Source: Chelonoidis abingdonii (lineage: Eukaryota > Chordata > Testudines > Testudinidae). Taken from it: a stretch of DNA of 64,000 bases. The DNA lies in assembly GCF_003597395.2 (NCBI RefSeq), contig NC_133773.1, forward strand, positions 60,770,824 to 60,834,823, read 5' to 3'. Shown in pieces: positions 11,461-23,516 of the stretch (the stretch's first letter is position 1; every line of letters starts with the position of its first letter). The position numbers were made by a program, and so were the translations under genes. The notes below the pieces were generated by a model. That model ran no database searches. It saw only the letters and a program-made list of their open reading frames with translations, and was not told the origin of the DNA.

Positions 11461-12584
11461 GACGCTTTTCTACCGCCTTTTGTTCGAGCCCAGTGCTGAT
11501 AATTGTCCCATTTCCCAATCGATTGGACCGACTCTCTAGCTTCCCCCAGGAAGGGCTATGCTATTGACTCTATCTCATTAGGAAGTTAGATCTCCTCTAC
11601 GAATAGGAAGCGGCGGGTTGATGACATTATATAGGTCATTGGAAATAATTCCCTCTTAAGCGCCTTTAGTGCCACAGGATTCTTTGCTGCTTTTATCTTT
11701 TTGGTTGAAGGGAAGAAAGGTTTCCCTCTTCTAATGCAAACCCCCTGCTTTAGCAGTGTAACTTGCACAGCCTTAGCCACAAACCTCTCTGATAGACGGT
11801 ACATTGAGTACTGACTATTCTGCAAAACATCTAGTACTGGAGAAAGAAAATACTAATTTATTTCAGAGATTACTTTCACCCTAGAAATGTAATTCATACA
11901 TCTGGAGCATTTATACCACTGTTTGTTAAATTACACGAGATTATTGCATCAGTTAATCAGTTTTCTCCCTTTGGAAGCTGTTTTCTGTTTGTTGTTATAA
12001 TACAGGTTTATTATTATTACTAAGGAAGTTCACATCCCATAGTAGACTGTTCACACATTTCTTTCTGTGTGTAAACCACATCCCCACCTCTTTCCAGACA
12101 AACACAGAGTACAATAATTTATAGAGCTAAAATGCCTGAGAATGTGGACCAATTGATTGGTCTGTCCTGATAAGGTATTTCCCATGTTGCTCTACTCTTA
12201 AAGGAATGCTGTAAAAAGTGTTTGACAGAATGTTAAAAATAATACTAACTTGTGACTTTTCTTCTCTCAATCATTGTTGCAGGTGACACTTAAGGTCCAG
12301 GCCCTGCAACATGCTCCACAGGTGTACATTGTTGTGCCCGTGTGGATACCCATTATCTTTAATGGGGCTCTGCACTGGCACAAAGATCTGCCAGCATGGA
12401 AGATCTTCCAGGATCAATGTCTATGATTTCTATAACTTTGTGCATTTGGCAGCACTCTAGTCTTTTTCATGTTTTCCCTCTGTTTGGTTTCCCTTATTTA
12501 CATGGATCTCTCACCCAGCAACAAAGAGCAGGAAAACACTTAAAAATAAGCAAGTATGACTGTAAAATCCCCAAAACAGATAGG
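11461..12584. other. No gene recognised (possible first intron)
   Basis: GC content drops back immediately after the island. No coding exon is convincing. A TATATAGG motif lies near 11628. If the island starts a plus-strand gene, this is intron. Confidence 0.4.
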
Positions 12585-13372
12585 TAGGGCCCTACAAAAT
12601 TCACGGTCCATTTTGGTCAATTTTGCAGTCAGAGGATTTAAAAAAGTGTAAATTTCATTATTTCAGATATTTAAATCTGAAATTTCAGGGTGTTGTAACT
12701 GTAGGGGTCCTAAACCAAAAAGGAGTTTTGCGGGGAGGGGTCACAAGGTTATTTTGTGGGGGGGGGGAGGGGGTTGTGGTACTGCTCCATGACTTCTGCA
12801 CAGCTGCTGGCGGCAACTCTGCCTTCAGAGCTGGGCAGCTGGAGAGCGGGGGGAGCTGGCCAGGAGCCCAGCTCTGAAGGCAGAGCCATTGCCAGCAGCA
12901 GCGCAGACATAAGGATGGCATGGTATGGTATTGACACCCTCACTGCAGCGCTACTGCCTGCAGAGCTGGGCGCTCAGCAGCTGCCACTCTTTGACTGTCC
13001 AGCTCTGAAGGTAGCAGCGCAAAAGTAAGGGTGGCATTTGTATAGTACTGTAAACCTTTCTTCTGCGCTGCTGTTGGTGGGGTGGTGCCCTCAGAACTGG
13101 GAGCACAGCCAACAGCCACTGCTGTCCAGCCACCCAGCTCTGAAGGCAGTGCAGAAGTAAGGATGGCAATACTGCAACCTCTCTAAAATAATGTGGTGAC
13201 ACCTCCCCCTCCCCTGCAGTGCCCTTTTGAGTCAGGACCATTTTGAGAAACAGTGGTCTCCCACCATGAAATCTGTATAGTGTGGGGTAAAAGCACACAG
13301 AAGACCAGATTTCATTAGAGGGAGAGACCAAATTTCATGGTTTTTCATGGCCATGAATTTGATAAGGCCCTA
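12585..13372. mobile_element. hAT non-autonomous element, TAGGGCCCTA family, copy 1
   Basis: The ends are TAGGGCCCTACAAAATTCAC and the inverse of a similar right end. The flanking 8-mers are CAGATAGG (12577-12584) and CAGACAGG (13373-13380), 7 of 8 identical, as expected for hAT insertion. The GC-rich core contains repeated, partly inverted blocks around GAGCTGGGCAGC and GCGCAGAAGTAAGG. The second copy is at 43356-44017. No transposase is present; the 60-126 codon frames here are shadows of the GC-rich core. Confidence 0.85.
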
Positions 13373-13785
13373 CAGACAGGGGAATTTGGGAGCAGATGTT
13401 TGTTCCTGAAACTACTTTGAACAATTACAAAATACTAGATTTCTGATGTATTGTGCCCCTTTAAATTTCCAAATCATAGCCATCTTCCTCCCAGCTGAGC
13501 CAGAATGGACTTCTTCAGCAGCCAGCAGTGCTGCTCTTTACCTAGTTCATTGCTGTTGACCAGTGCAAGACCCCGATCGTGCACAGTGCTCCATTCCTTT
13601 GTGTCCACGGAGTGTCCGTTTAACTTCAGTGATTCATGTACCCATGTGGAGCTGTTTGCAGGACTGGTGCCTCACTTGCTGAGAATTTGAGGATGATGCC
13701 TCTACAGTATTTCCAGCTTTTGGAGAGAGAGAGGGAGATATCAAAATTGTCTCTTACCTAGTAGTAGTATACAATATTAGATTGG

Positions 13786-14172
13786 GCATTTGACCGGTCC
13801 ATAAATTATTGGTCAGATGACCAGACAAATAATTATTAAAATATCGTCAAATGTCAAAAATGATCCATCTATCTTAAATAACTGATTTTATTGGAACAGT
13901 AACAAAAAAGAATAAGACTTTATGGTTTCCAATAGGCTTAGCCTTATTTATACGTACTTACAAAAAACGAGTTTCTTAACTGAGTTATTTTAATTCTGAA
14001 AATGCAAAACACAATGAAATTAAGTTCTGAAAAACAGATGTATAGATGATACAATCACAACATTGTGTGCATCAGCAGGTTCTTGCTAAAATGTTTGATA
14101 TTTGACTGTGGTCAAATAATAGTTGATCAATTGACATTATTTGACCTCTCAATTGGTCGGTTTGCCAAGCCA
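13786..14172. mobile_element. Possible palindromic MITE
   Basis: The two ends are loosely inverse: TTGGGCATTTGACCGGTC on the left and GGTCGGTTTGCCAAGCC on the right, with further GGTCA/TGACC arms inside (for example CAATTGACC). No target duplication could be fixed. It may be a diverged DNA-transposon derivative. Confidence 0.4.
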
Positions 14173-15841
14173 AAGCAATAGAACAATATTGTTATGTCAT
14201 CAGTTCAATATTTCTGCAAATTTTGATAGAATTCTGTGCTCTTTTTGGATTATAATCTTGTGATGTTAATGTATTTTCTACAATAACACTTGTAAAACAA
14301 ATGGGGAAAAATTATGGATTGGCAGATAACATTTCTGATTTAGGCTCTGATCCCTCAGTTGGATTTATGCAGATTATTCCATTTTTCTACATAATGTCCC
14401 ATAAACTTCAGTAGAGCTGTGTACAGGTGCAGGGGTCTGCCTGCTTGGAACTGATTTCTGGGATTTAATTCTGTAATGTGCTGTTTTTTTTTGTCCATTG
14501 CTAGTTGGGCTTCATGTATTTAGAGGTCTGAGAGAGGCTGGAGGAGAGGAAAGTGAAAAAGCCTGAAGGTCTGAAGTCTGTCTCTCAAAGTGGTTGCAAA
14601 GGAAAACAATCTCTTTAATACATTGCTGTGGTGGAGAATGTGGTTGCAGTGCAGAGTTGCCAGAACCCTAAGATGCCTTTTTTCCATTTTTCTCTGGATA
14701 GATTTGCTTAACCATTTTCTGCTATTGGCTATTTTTTTATCTATTTATTGAGCAAAAGAAATTCATGAGATGTGTATGGAAAAAAGAAGGGAGTTTATAA
14801 TTTGTTTTGACTTTGGAAGCTGATGATAGCTTTTCTTTTATGAGTTTGCTATTTACATTCTGAATTTTCTGCTTTGGATTTTACTGCATCTGTATCTTGG
14901 TCCTGCCTAATTACAACCTACCGTTTTATTTTTCATAATTTGTATTTGTTTTCTTTTTTTTAAAAATGTCATCAAGCCTTTCTATAGGAGTCTGTCACAC
15001 CAAATTTGAATTTTAAAATTCTGTATCTGCTTTTTCCTTTTAAAGGAAAAGCTAATTATGCCTCTGAGATGCATATTTGTATCTGTTCAGGTTTGCTAAC
15101 TTTGTGTTCCCTTGGAAGCTAAACTTTTGAAGCTATTCACTTGAGAAGTATTGAGGTCTTTTCAATGTACAACACAACTCTTAAAACGTTTGATTTATTT
15201 ATACAAATATTGCTGCTCTTACCTTTGATTATCTTGTACTATTACACTACAAACACTACCTCAGCCATTTTCACAGAAAGTCTTATAGCATGATCTTTTG
15301 TTCAGCTCTGATTGGTGTGGTGGAATATAGGCTACCCCTTATTTGAGCTGCATACTCTGATATTTAATGTGCACCTCTAATCATTTGGCTTGGTGTTCGT
15401 CCCAGGATAATCTTATTATGGCTCTTGCATTCTCTTTCAAACATAACTCATCCCTGTGCTAAGTGAGCACTGACATACCCTTCCCACACTTAGAGCAAAC
15501 GTGCACAGTTCAGGAGTTTTTCATTATCCTTTTCTCAAGACACTGTCCTCGTAACCCCTTGTCTCAAGGGTTGTCTCTGCTGTGCTGTGGTGGGGGTGTG
15601 AATTGCAGAGTAAACCAAAGTGTTGCGCTCTGACTGCCCTGTGTGACGCTGGTGTGAACTAAAAGTTACCTAGTTCATGTTCAAACATAGTCCTCTTCAA
15701 ACAGGACTACTTCAAATGTGAAATAAGTACTTTTTAGTTTGTTTCAGCAGCATCCATGAAGGGAAGACTGCAAGTTTAGAAATCAAATCAGCACAGTGTA
15801 AAGACTTGGGACTATTCCAGAATCAAACCCAGCTGCTCTCA
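14173..15841. other. No gene recognised
   Basis: AT-rich sequence without credible frames or element ends. A short CTTTTTCCTTTTAAAGGAAAAG inverted-repeat motif lies near 15030, resembling a similar one near 7739. Confidence 0.4.
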
Positions 15842-16136
15842 GGCCACGTCTATACGACGCGCCATTTCAGCGCGTTAAAATCGAAAGCTCGGGGTTCGAT
15901 ATATCGCATCTCGTCTAGACGGGGATATATCGAACCCAGAGCGCGCTTACATCGATTCCGGAACTCCACCAAAACAAACGGAGTTCCGGATTCGACGTGG
16001 CGAGCCACGCACATCGATTCGGTGCGGTGAAGACGGGTGAGTAACTCGATTTTAGATATTCGATTTCAGCTACGGTATTCTCGTAGCTGAAATTGCGTAT
16101 CTAAAATCGATTTTCACGCGTCGTGTAGATGGGGCC
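15842..16136. mobile_element. Harbinger MITE with perfect TCA duplication
   Basis: The left end is GGCCACGTCTATACGACGCG; the inverse of the right end is GGCCCCATCTACACGACGCG. Flanking TCA occurs at 15839-15841 and 16137-16139. Many CpGs are retained, suggesting youth or protection from decay. Three nested inverted repeats lie inside: GATATATC arms near 15895-15935, CGGAACTCC/GGAGTTCCG near 15958-15990, and a 65-nt hairpin at 16046-16110. Non-coding. Confidence 0.85.
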
Positions 16137-16226
16137 TCAGAAACACTGATCTGTCCAGCTGCTATTACTGAGAACAGAGTAGAGAAGCTGGCATCTTCTG
16201 ACAGTTAACACAGCTATTGTATAGAG

Positions 16227-16559
16227 CAGGGGTTCTCCGACTGTGAGTCAGGACTCCAAAGTGGGTCATGACCCTGTTTTAATAAAGTCGTCAGGGCTGG
16301 GGTTAGACTTGCTGGGGCCCAGGGCCTCAGCCCTTAATGGTGGGGCTCAGGCTTCGGCTTCAGCCCTGGGTGGCCATGCTGAGTTTACAACCCCCACTTC
16401 CTGTTGCCCAGGCTGAAGCACTTGGGATTTGGCTTTGGCCCCCCTGCCTGGGATGGCGGGAGTGGGGCGGGCTTAGGCTTCGGTCCCCCTTTCTGGGGTC
16501 ATGTAGTAATTTTTGTTGTCAGATGGGGGTTGCAGTGCAGTGAAGTTTGAAAATCGCTA
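16227..16559. mobile_element. hAT MITE (CAGGGGTTCTC family)
   Basis: The left end CAGGGGTTCTCCGACTGTG and the right end GAAGTTTGAAAATCGCTA are inverse partners. Flanking 8-mers GTATAGAG (16219-16226) and GTCTAAAG (16560-16567) match at 6 of 8. The interior is GC-rich (GGGGCTCAGGCTTCGGC). This is a common turtle repeat. Confidence 0.75.
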
Positions 16560-16567
16560 GTCTAAAG

Positions 16568-17289
16568 CGGATACTCCTGAAACGTTTGTTCCAGGACGTA
16601 CACGTTTGTAGCATATCTAGGTAAAAATACTAGTACAACTATAACCAAGAGGAGGTATATTTTTAATCATGTTAATTTAATTAACTTAATGCAATTGAAA
16701 AGTCCCAATAAGATGCGGGCTTCTGTCTTGGGCTACAACATAGCCAGCTTCAAATTTAAGCCATGGTGGGAGTGTTAGAATTAGGCTTACTACTGATGTG
16801 TTAACTGATATGTGCTCTGGACCTGATTTGATTCTCTCAGAAGTTTCAGAGACAGCATATAATATTTCATGTTTTGCATGAATTCAGAGCAAACTTTTAT
16901 GTTTTTAGCTGTACTTTTGAAGGGCTGTGATGGGAGATGGGTCGGGATCTGAATTTTAAACCGAAATGTCGCATTTCAGTGTTCTAGAACTAATGTGTGT
17001 ACCTTGAAGCAACACAGAAACTAATAAAATAACGAAAGTTTTTGGTTATTTTATGTTACGATGCAACAACTTAAGTATGAAAAATGAATGACTGTTGCAA
17101 ATGGAACTATATTTTTTTCCTAGACAGACTTTAGTGCATAGTTTTAAATGCATGTATATTTAAGAGGATAATGGCTTTAGAGAAATCATTATAGAGAGGT
17201 ATCAACATCTCTAGTGTGTACATTTCATTTGGTTTCACATATTATAGTTCTGGGTTTCATTGTGAGCATATAAGACTTGCTCAGTTTGA
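16568..17289. other. No gene recognised
   Basis: AT-rich, no coding frame or element boundary recognised. Confidence 0.4.
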
Positions 17290-17880
17290 GGCCATGTCCA
17301 TACTACAAAATTCAGTCGACGCAAATTAAATCAGCATACAGCCGCTGAAGTTTGTATATTGTTTGGGCATGTGCATGCATCAACGTGACGTTGATGGAAA
17401 GTGTGGTACACCCTGCAGAGGTATCCTACTATGCCCCTCACCGCAGTATGGAGCGATGCCTTTTGGGACACTTTTTTGCAGTGCTGTGTGGGACAGTAGT
17501 GAGTCACCAACAGACTTCTGAAAAGTAGAGGTTAAGTTCCCAACATGCTACTTTGCACATCTCATAATATTCTGCAAATCCCATAAACTTGATGCCATTT
17601 TTTAAAACCCCCACTATCCCATGGGGGTCATTTCGGTGTCCGCCATCTCTGTGACAGAAGTATGGAGATTGCAGAGCCTAAGCACAATTCTCTGGTACAT
17701 CCTTGTATTAGCAATGCACAGTTCTCCATTACTTGCACATCTTGAGGGTGTACTGCTACAGTTTGGATTGTGATGCAGAGATGGGTGATGCTGATGGTCA
17801 TCGTGAAAAACAATGCCAGGTTGCTCCTGGCGTTCATGGAGCAGTTCCTCACAGTGCTGCACCATTTTGAGGCCTGAGGA

Positions 17881-19013
17881 ATGAGCACTGATTGGTCGTG
17901 GGATCAGATTGTAATGCAGGTTTGGGATGACTACCATTGGCTGCAGAACTTCTGGATGCAAAAGGCCACATTGCTGGATTTGTGTGCCAAGTTTGCCCCA
18001 GTCCTCCAGAGCAGGGACACCAAAATGAGTGTCATTGACCATGGAAAAGCAAGTTGGGATCACGCCCTGGAAACCTGTAACACCAAATTCCTAATGGCAG
18101 TGGGCAATCATTTTGAAGTTGGAAAATCCGCTGTGGGGCCATTGTCATCTTCTGCTTCTGTGACTTTTGGTTATATGCAGGACATAGTGGATAAATTTGT
18201 AGCAGTGGGTTTCCTAAACTGCAGTAGAGTGATAGACAGCACGCATATCTCTGTTTTGGCATTGGCCCACCTTGCCACAGAGTACATCAACAGAAAGGGC
18301 TACTTTGCTATGATTATGCAAATACTAGTGGATCACCAGGGATGCTTCACTGATATTAATGTGGGCTGGGCAGGGAAGGTGTATGTTGACTGCGACTTTA
18401 AAAACACAAGACTTTTTTAAAAAGCTGCAAAGAGGGACATTCTTCTTCGACTTGTGCATTGACATTGGAGATGTTGAAATGTCCCGAGATATTCTGGGAG
18501 ACTCAGCCTATCTTTTGCTCCCCTGGCACACAGTTATTTGCTGGCCGGAAAGATTAAACTATTCGCTCAGCAGGTACAGAGTACCTGTTGCATGTGCTTT
18601 TGGTAGATTGAAGGGGTGCTGGTTGTGTTAACTAGGGTGATCAGGTGTCCTGATTTTATAAGGACAATCCCAATATTTGGGGCTTTGTCTTATATAGGTG
18701 CCAGTTACCCCTCACTCCCGTCCTGATTTTTTCACACTTGCTATCTGGTCACCCTAGTGTTAACTGACTAGATTGGATCTCATCAAGGAAAAACATCCCA
18801 GTGGTTATAGCTGCTTGTTGTGTCCTACATAGTATCTGTGAAGTGAATAGGGAAAAGCTGCTACCAGAATGGAGAGGAGAGATTGACTGGCTCCTGTCTG
18901 CTGAATCTGAACAGCCAGGGACAAGGGCTATTAAAAGAGCCAACCATGGAGCTATGTGACTAAGGGAGGCTTTAAAGGAGCATTTTAACAGCAACAGTAG
19001 CGTTCTCTGTTGA
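17881..19013 (+). pseudogene. Harbinger transposase (HARBI1-like), decayed and interrupted
   Basis: Starts MSTDWSWDQIVMQVWDDYHWLQNFWMQKATLL, the typical N terminus (compare TDWWDRIVLQVWDDSQWLQNF at 39350). The open frame runs 179 codons to 18420 through VGNHFEVGKSAVG, RVIDSTHISVLALAH (first catalytic Asp retained) and YINRKGYF..VDHQGCFTDINVGW. The second block is YVDCDFK in place of HDARVFK. After a frameshift, GDVEMSRDILGDSAYLLLPW and VACAFGRLKGCW follow, with Ala in place of the catalytic Glu. A hAT MITE (18633-18756) then splits the frame. The rest (IAACCVLHSICE.., TRAIKRANHGAM, LREALKEHFN) ends at 19013. Clearly non-functional. Confidence 0.8.
18633..18756. mobile_element. 124-bp hAT MITE inside Harbinger transposase
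   Basis: The ends are TAGGGTGATCAGG and CTGGTCACCCTA (inverse TAGGGTGACCAG). It is flanked by a perfect 8-bp duplication GTGTTAAC (18625-18632 and 18757-18764). The interior reads GGGGCTTTGTCTTATATAGG. Non-coding. Its insertion is younger than the Harbinger copy it breaks. Confidence 0.9.
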
Positions 19014-19670
19014 TTTTTCATGAAGCAGAGTTTGTCTTGTGTATTTTATAATATTCTGTATGTTTCTATGAATTCTGTAATACTTGGTGTAATTTACAAA
19101 TGTGGTTGATTCTTTGCCTCCTGCTATATGTTCTACAATGCTTGGTGTGAACTAATAGAGATACTCTGACTCTACAAAAATAGAGCTTTATTGTGTGCAC
19201 ATCAGCAGTTAACAAAATAAGGGTGCAAACAAACGCATACAAACTGAGGATGAACTACAGTTTACAATCCCAAATTGAAGTGGAAGTAAACATGTATGTC
19301 AATGTTTGTAAACAGTAGCTCAGTGCAATCCATTGTGGCTACATAGATACCCGCCAATCTGTGATTTTACAGGTTAGTATGTCACTTTTTGCCCCTTCGC
19401 ATGGAGTGCTAGGGGTAAGAATGTATATTGTGGTGCCATGTGTGTAATGTGTGTATGTGATGGGGAAAGCAGCTGTAGAAGGCAGCAAACTTGGAGTTCT
19501 CCTAGGACTGCAAAGGCTGCTGAGTCTAGATTCTTTGGACCTGTAGGTCAGTAATGGTCTAAAATGCTTGGGTTTGTTGCTCGAGCAAACCCATTATGCC
19601 CAGAGAGAGAGAGACAGGATTCCTGCCTTGTGCCAAAGATATGAAAGGAGGTGGAACAGAACAAAGAGGG

Positions 19671-20622
19671 TATCATAGTATACTTTCCTCAATCTGAAAC
19701 TTAGAGTCCAAAAATGAGGTACTAGCATGAATTCTTCTAAGCTTAATTACCAGCTTAGATCTGATACGCTGCCACCAATCAGGACTCTGAGTGTCTGATA
19801 AACTCTGGTCTCCCCAAAACTTTTCCTGGGGAGCGCCCTAAGATCAGACTCCCTGGATCCTAATACAAGGAAATAAATTCTTCCTCACAGTGCCGTCTCC
19901 TAGGCTTTCTCCTGGTTACCCTGGAAGATCACTGGGATTCCAACTCCCTGAATCTTAAAACAGAGAGCTTTTTCACCTCACCCAGAGGCAATACAGATTC
20001 AGCTCCGTGAATTCAAACAAAGGATCACCCTTTTCCCCCTCCGTCTTTCCCCTATCTTCCACACTTCCTGGTAAGTACAGACTCATTCTTTGACCTTAAC
20101 GAGAAAAAATCAACAACAGATCTTAAAAAGCAAAACTTTTAATAAAAAGAAAGAGAGAAAAAAAAAGTAGAAGTTGTCTCTGTAATCTAATGTATTACAG
20201 GGTCCTTTCAGCGATAGCACAATGGAGAAAAAGCTTCTCTAGCAGAAATACAATTTGTAAAAATATTTTTCAAAGCCCAATACACCAATTTAAAAAAACC
20301 TCCTACCAGCCAGAATAACAACAGTTGCAAATTTAGACACAATCAAAAGACTATAACCACCTTTCTTACTCAAATTACCTCAACTATTTCTGATATATAG
20401 AGACTGTAGTCAAGGGAGATGTGCAAGAACCTGTTGCACATCTAGTCCCTCCAGGACTCAGAGAACAAGCAAACCCAAAAACCACAAACAAAGGCTTCCC
20501 TCCACCGAGATTTGAAAGTATCTTGTTTCCTGATTGGTCCTCTGGTCAGGTGTTGCGGGTCACTGTTTGTTAACCCTTTACAGGCAAAAGAGACATTAAC
20601 CCTTAACTATCTGTTTATGACA
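19671..20622 (-). mobile_element. Solo LTR, 952 bp
   Basis: On the minus strand it begins TGTCATAAACAG and ends ACTATGATA, so TG..CA with the final CA changed to TA. The 5-bp duplication GAGGG is exact on both sides (19666-19670 and 20623-20627). There is no internal retroviral sequence, so it is a recombined single LTR of a retrovirus-like or Gypsy-like element. The minus strand carries TTTTTATTAAAAG and other AT-rich promoter-like segments but no clear gene. It sits inside the Harbinger copy. Confidence 0.85.
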
Positions 20623-20627
20623 GAGGG

Positions 20628-21385
20628 TTGCCAGTCATGAGAGATTCTCTAGTTACCACCTGAGCTGTAACTAACAAGAACTGCACCAGGGGGAAGGATT
20701 GGGCCTAGACTAAGGAGGAGTCTAGTCTGTGAAAGAAGCTTATTGGAACATCTCTGAGGATATTTACCTGTATTAGGCTTAGACTTATGTGTTTTGTTTT
20801 ATTTTGCTTGGAAACTTACTTGGCTGCTACTCTGAAACTTGTTCTGTCTGTTATTACTTAAAACCACTTAAATCCTACTTTTTATACTTAATTAATAAAC
20901 AGTGATTTTTATTAACCCTGGGTAAGTGATTAATACCTGGGGAAGCAAACAGCTGTACATCTCTCTATCAGTGTTATAGAGGGTGGTCAGTTTATGTGTT
21001 TACCCTGTATAAGCTTTATACAGAGTAAAACAGATTTATTTGGGGTTTGGATCCCATTGGGAGCTGGGTGCTGGAGATAGATGACCTGCTGAGCAGTTTT
21101 TGGTTAAAGCCTGCCGCTTTGGGGGTGTGGTTCAGACCTGGATCTGTGTTGCAGCAGACTAGTGTGTTTGGCTCAACAAGGCAGGGTTCTGGAGTCCCAA
21201 GCCATCAGGGAAAATAGGCTCAGAGGTAATTCCAGCACATCAGTTGACAGCCTCAGGGGGGGTCTCTGTAATTGAACCCATCACAGGAGCGAGCAGGGGC
21301 AGGGCCTCAGAGAAGGGGTGAGGAAGGGGCAGGGAAGGGGTGTTCGGTTTTGTGCTGTTAGAAAGTTGGCAACTCTGGTTAGAAG
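20628..21385. repeat. Composite of unresolved interspersed repeats
   Basis: Bounded by GTTGCCAG on the left and TTGGCAACTC on the right, which recall the GTTGCCA ends of the GC-rich repeat at 34265-35771. Between about 20650 and 21285 lies a segment whose minus strand starts TGTGATGGGTTC, which I recognise as a frequent turtle LTR-like repeat, but no TG..CA pair with matching flanks could be fixed. Non-coding. Confidence 0.45.
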
Positions 21386-21602
21386 GTCCATGGTTCCCCA
21401 CAGCTGCCTGGGCTTCCTGGTCAGCTCTTACCTGGGCCAGGCTCCAGCTTTCGACCTGACTGGGGGGTGGTCAGGCAGAAGAGGAGGGGCCAGGGGCTGG
21501 GCCTGTGACGAAAAGTGGATGAGCCAGACTCGTCCATTTTTCACTGTTCCAGCGCCCCTAGATGGGACGCCTCAATGCATCCATGCCAAAAGCTGCTGAT
21601 TT

Positions 21603-21623
21603 AAAAAAAAAAAAAAAAAAAAA
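21603..21623 (+). repeat. Poly(A) run of 21
   Basis: Uninterrupted A tract. It could be the tail of a retroposed segment ending at 21602, but no parent element was recognised. Confidence 0.8.
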
Positions 21624-22619
21624 GACACCATTAGATGTATAATCACAATGGAAAGGGAAAGCTAAGTCTCAAACTCCCTTGTACTATTCCTATAAATATC
21701 CTTAATAAGAAATGCTTTTTGACATTTTAACTTTGGAGCCGCTAGCTACAACACCGCTCTCTAGCTCAAACCGTGGCGAGTATGACCTGGCTGGGAGGAA
21801 GGGAAGTGTTCTGTTGCAGGTAGCTGCCACACCTCCTGGCTTGAAGTAGTAATAACAAACACCAAATACACTGTTTCCATCATCAGCACCTCCACTATAA
21901 AAATTGTTCCAGCATCCCTGCATGTAACTATACCATTTGGCCCCTCTCTCTGGGTACAGGTATTGTGAAGTGGCAGTGAATATATTTGCAATATTTTAAC
22001 AGGCAGTGATTGGGGGAGGGAGGGCTGCTGTTTCACTCCTGATGGTGACAGAGGCACAGAGAACCCAGCTGCTATTAGTGTCCTGAAACCACTCCAGCCT
22101 GTATCCTGCTAGCTTGTTTAGTGCTGCGGTGCTATTGTAGTGGAAGAAACCAGGCTGCCATTTCTAGAAATCTTTGGGAGAGGATTGTGGAGTATTTCTG
22201 TGAAAGTTTCATTGAGATCTCTCAAGAGGATAAGAGACATCCCTATTCTGATAGGCAGAGAAGTCGAGCAGATGGTCTTCTGCTTCCCCTCCCCTACCAC
22301 AATGAGCCACAGAAAGGAAATGCAGATGCCAATTCTACTCTTGTCTGTTCTACCTCTATCAAAGCACAGGATACTGATCTCATGTGGCTTGTGAAACTGG
22401 GCTGCTACACAATCCTTTTTAGAACATGCTAGCCTTTCCTTTTCTAACAACATACCAGTAAAGGAATGAAAAATCATACCTGTCTTAACTTGCAAATGGG
22501 CCAAGTGCCATTTTTAAATGGAGAACAAAAGCAGAGTAAAGGGGAAGTAGAGATGAGGTCTGAAGGAAAGAGGAAAAACAAAATTCACATTTTAAGATTA
22601 ATGCATGTACATGCTTACC

Positions 22620-23186
22620 CAAGCTTCCTTCCCCTTCATCACTAGGCTCACCTGCACTTGTCAGCCAGGACTGACTTCTGTGGAGTTTCAAACAGTTCCT
22701 GGCTTGCAGCATAGTTGGAGTCCCCCGCTGTATCCTCCTCCTCAAAGGGTTCTTTATCTTGGGTTCCTCCAAGATAGCCACACTAGTATGTGGGGCACTG
22801 ACGGAGTCATCGCCACGTATGGCATGCAGTTTTTTGTAAAAGCAGCAGGTCTCCAGGGCAGGATGAGACCTCTTGTTTTCCCTTGCTTTCTGGTCTGCCT
22901 GGCATAGTTCCTTTGTTTTCATGCAGCATTGCTGCTGATCCCTGTCATGCCCCTTTGCCAGAATCCCCTGGGCAATCTTCTCATAAATGTCAATATTTCT
23001 GTGGCTTGTTTGTAGCTGTGTCTGCACAGCTTCTGTTCCCCACAATCTGAGGAGATCCAATATTACTTCCCTATTCCAGGCAGCTGTGTGTGTATGGAGC
23101 TGGCATTGTTTGTTGGTTAGGCAGGGCACACAACAAAGGTAAGCTGCTAGGTGTATTGACCAAGGTGGGCAATCAGGAAGAGGCAT
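22620..23186 (-). pseudogene. Myb/SANT-like partner of Harbinger copy B, first exon
   Basis: A minus-strand frame (about 190 codons before the splice site, 233 if read through) contains AAWNREVILDLLRLWGTEAVQTQLQ..NIDIYEKIAQGILAKGHDRDQQQCCMKTKELCQADQKAREN..CCFYKKLHAIRGDDSV, the same order as the SANT-like domain in the copy at 42201-42783. A donor-like GGGTAAGCAT at 22619/22618 fits an exon end after EPSDEGEGSLG, at the position of the donor in that copy. The long acidic tract is reduced. The start codon is unclear; the first 35 residues are unlike the other copies, so the frame probably begins with non-coding sequence. The second exon is scattered near 19400-19660. Confidence 0.7.
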
Positions 23187-23516
23187 TTAAAAAAAACACA
23201 CAGGGGTTTTTGAAGATTGGGTAGGCTTCCAGTCTCTGCGATCACTGGACAGTGGAGTTGAAAACTTTGAAATGAGTGTTTGCTATTGCAGGGATAGGAG
23301 CATTGTGAGACAGGTGCTGAAGGACGGTTAGAGTTTCACAAGTAATGCAGTGTCTATGCTGAAACTGTGTCAGCCTCAGTAGGGAGAGGCAGTTCTACTG
23401 CATTGCTGTACAAGCCACTTACTCTGATGGGAGACCAATTTTAGCATAGACACGTGCATAACTAGGTCAATGCAAATGGACCCACATCAACTTTACTTTG
23501 TAGTGTAGATCAGGCC

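Larger units (their letters stand above)
17290..23516 (+). mobile_element. Old two-gene PIF/Harbinger transposon with nested insertions (copy B)
   Basis: The left end is GGCCATGTCCATACTACAAA; the inverse of the right end is GGCCTGATCTACACTACAAA. Flanking triplets are TGA and TAA. It carries a dead nuclease (17881-19013, plus), Myb/SANT-like remnants (minus, 22620-23186 and about 19400-19660), and sequence near 22145-22210 and 23160-23270 clearly matching the copy at 2663-6585. Its 6.2-kb length is inflated by a 124-bp hAT MITE, a 952-bp solo LTR and about 1 kb of other repeats. Confidence 0.8.

Noticed and set aside
20650..21285. Second complete LTR next to the solo LTR
   Set aside because: A TGTGATGGGTTC-type start on the minus strand is recognisable, but no matching end with flanking duplication could be found, so it is kept only as part of a composite repeat.
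22118..22504. 128-codon minus-strand open frame
   Set aside because: Lies in the intron-like part of the Harbinger Myb gene; no similarity to its exons and no domain.
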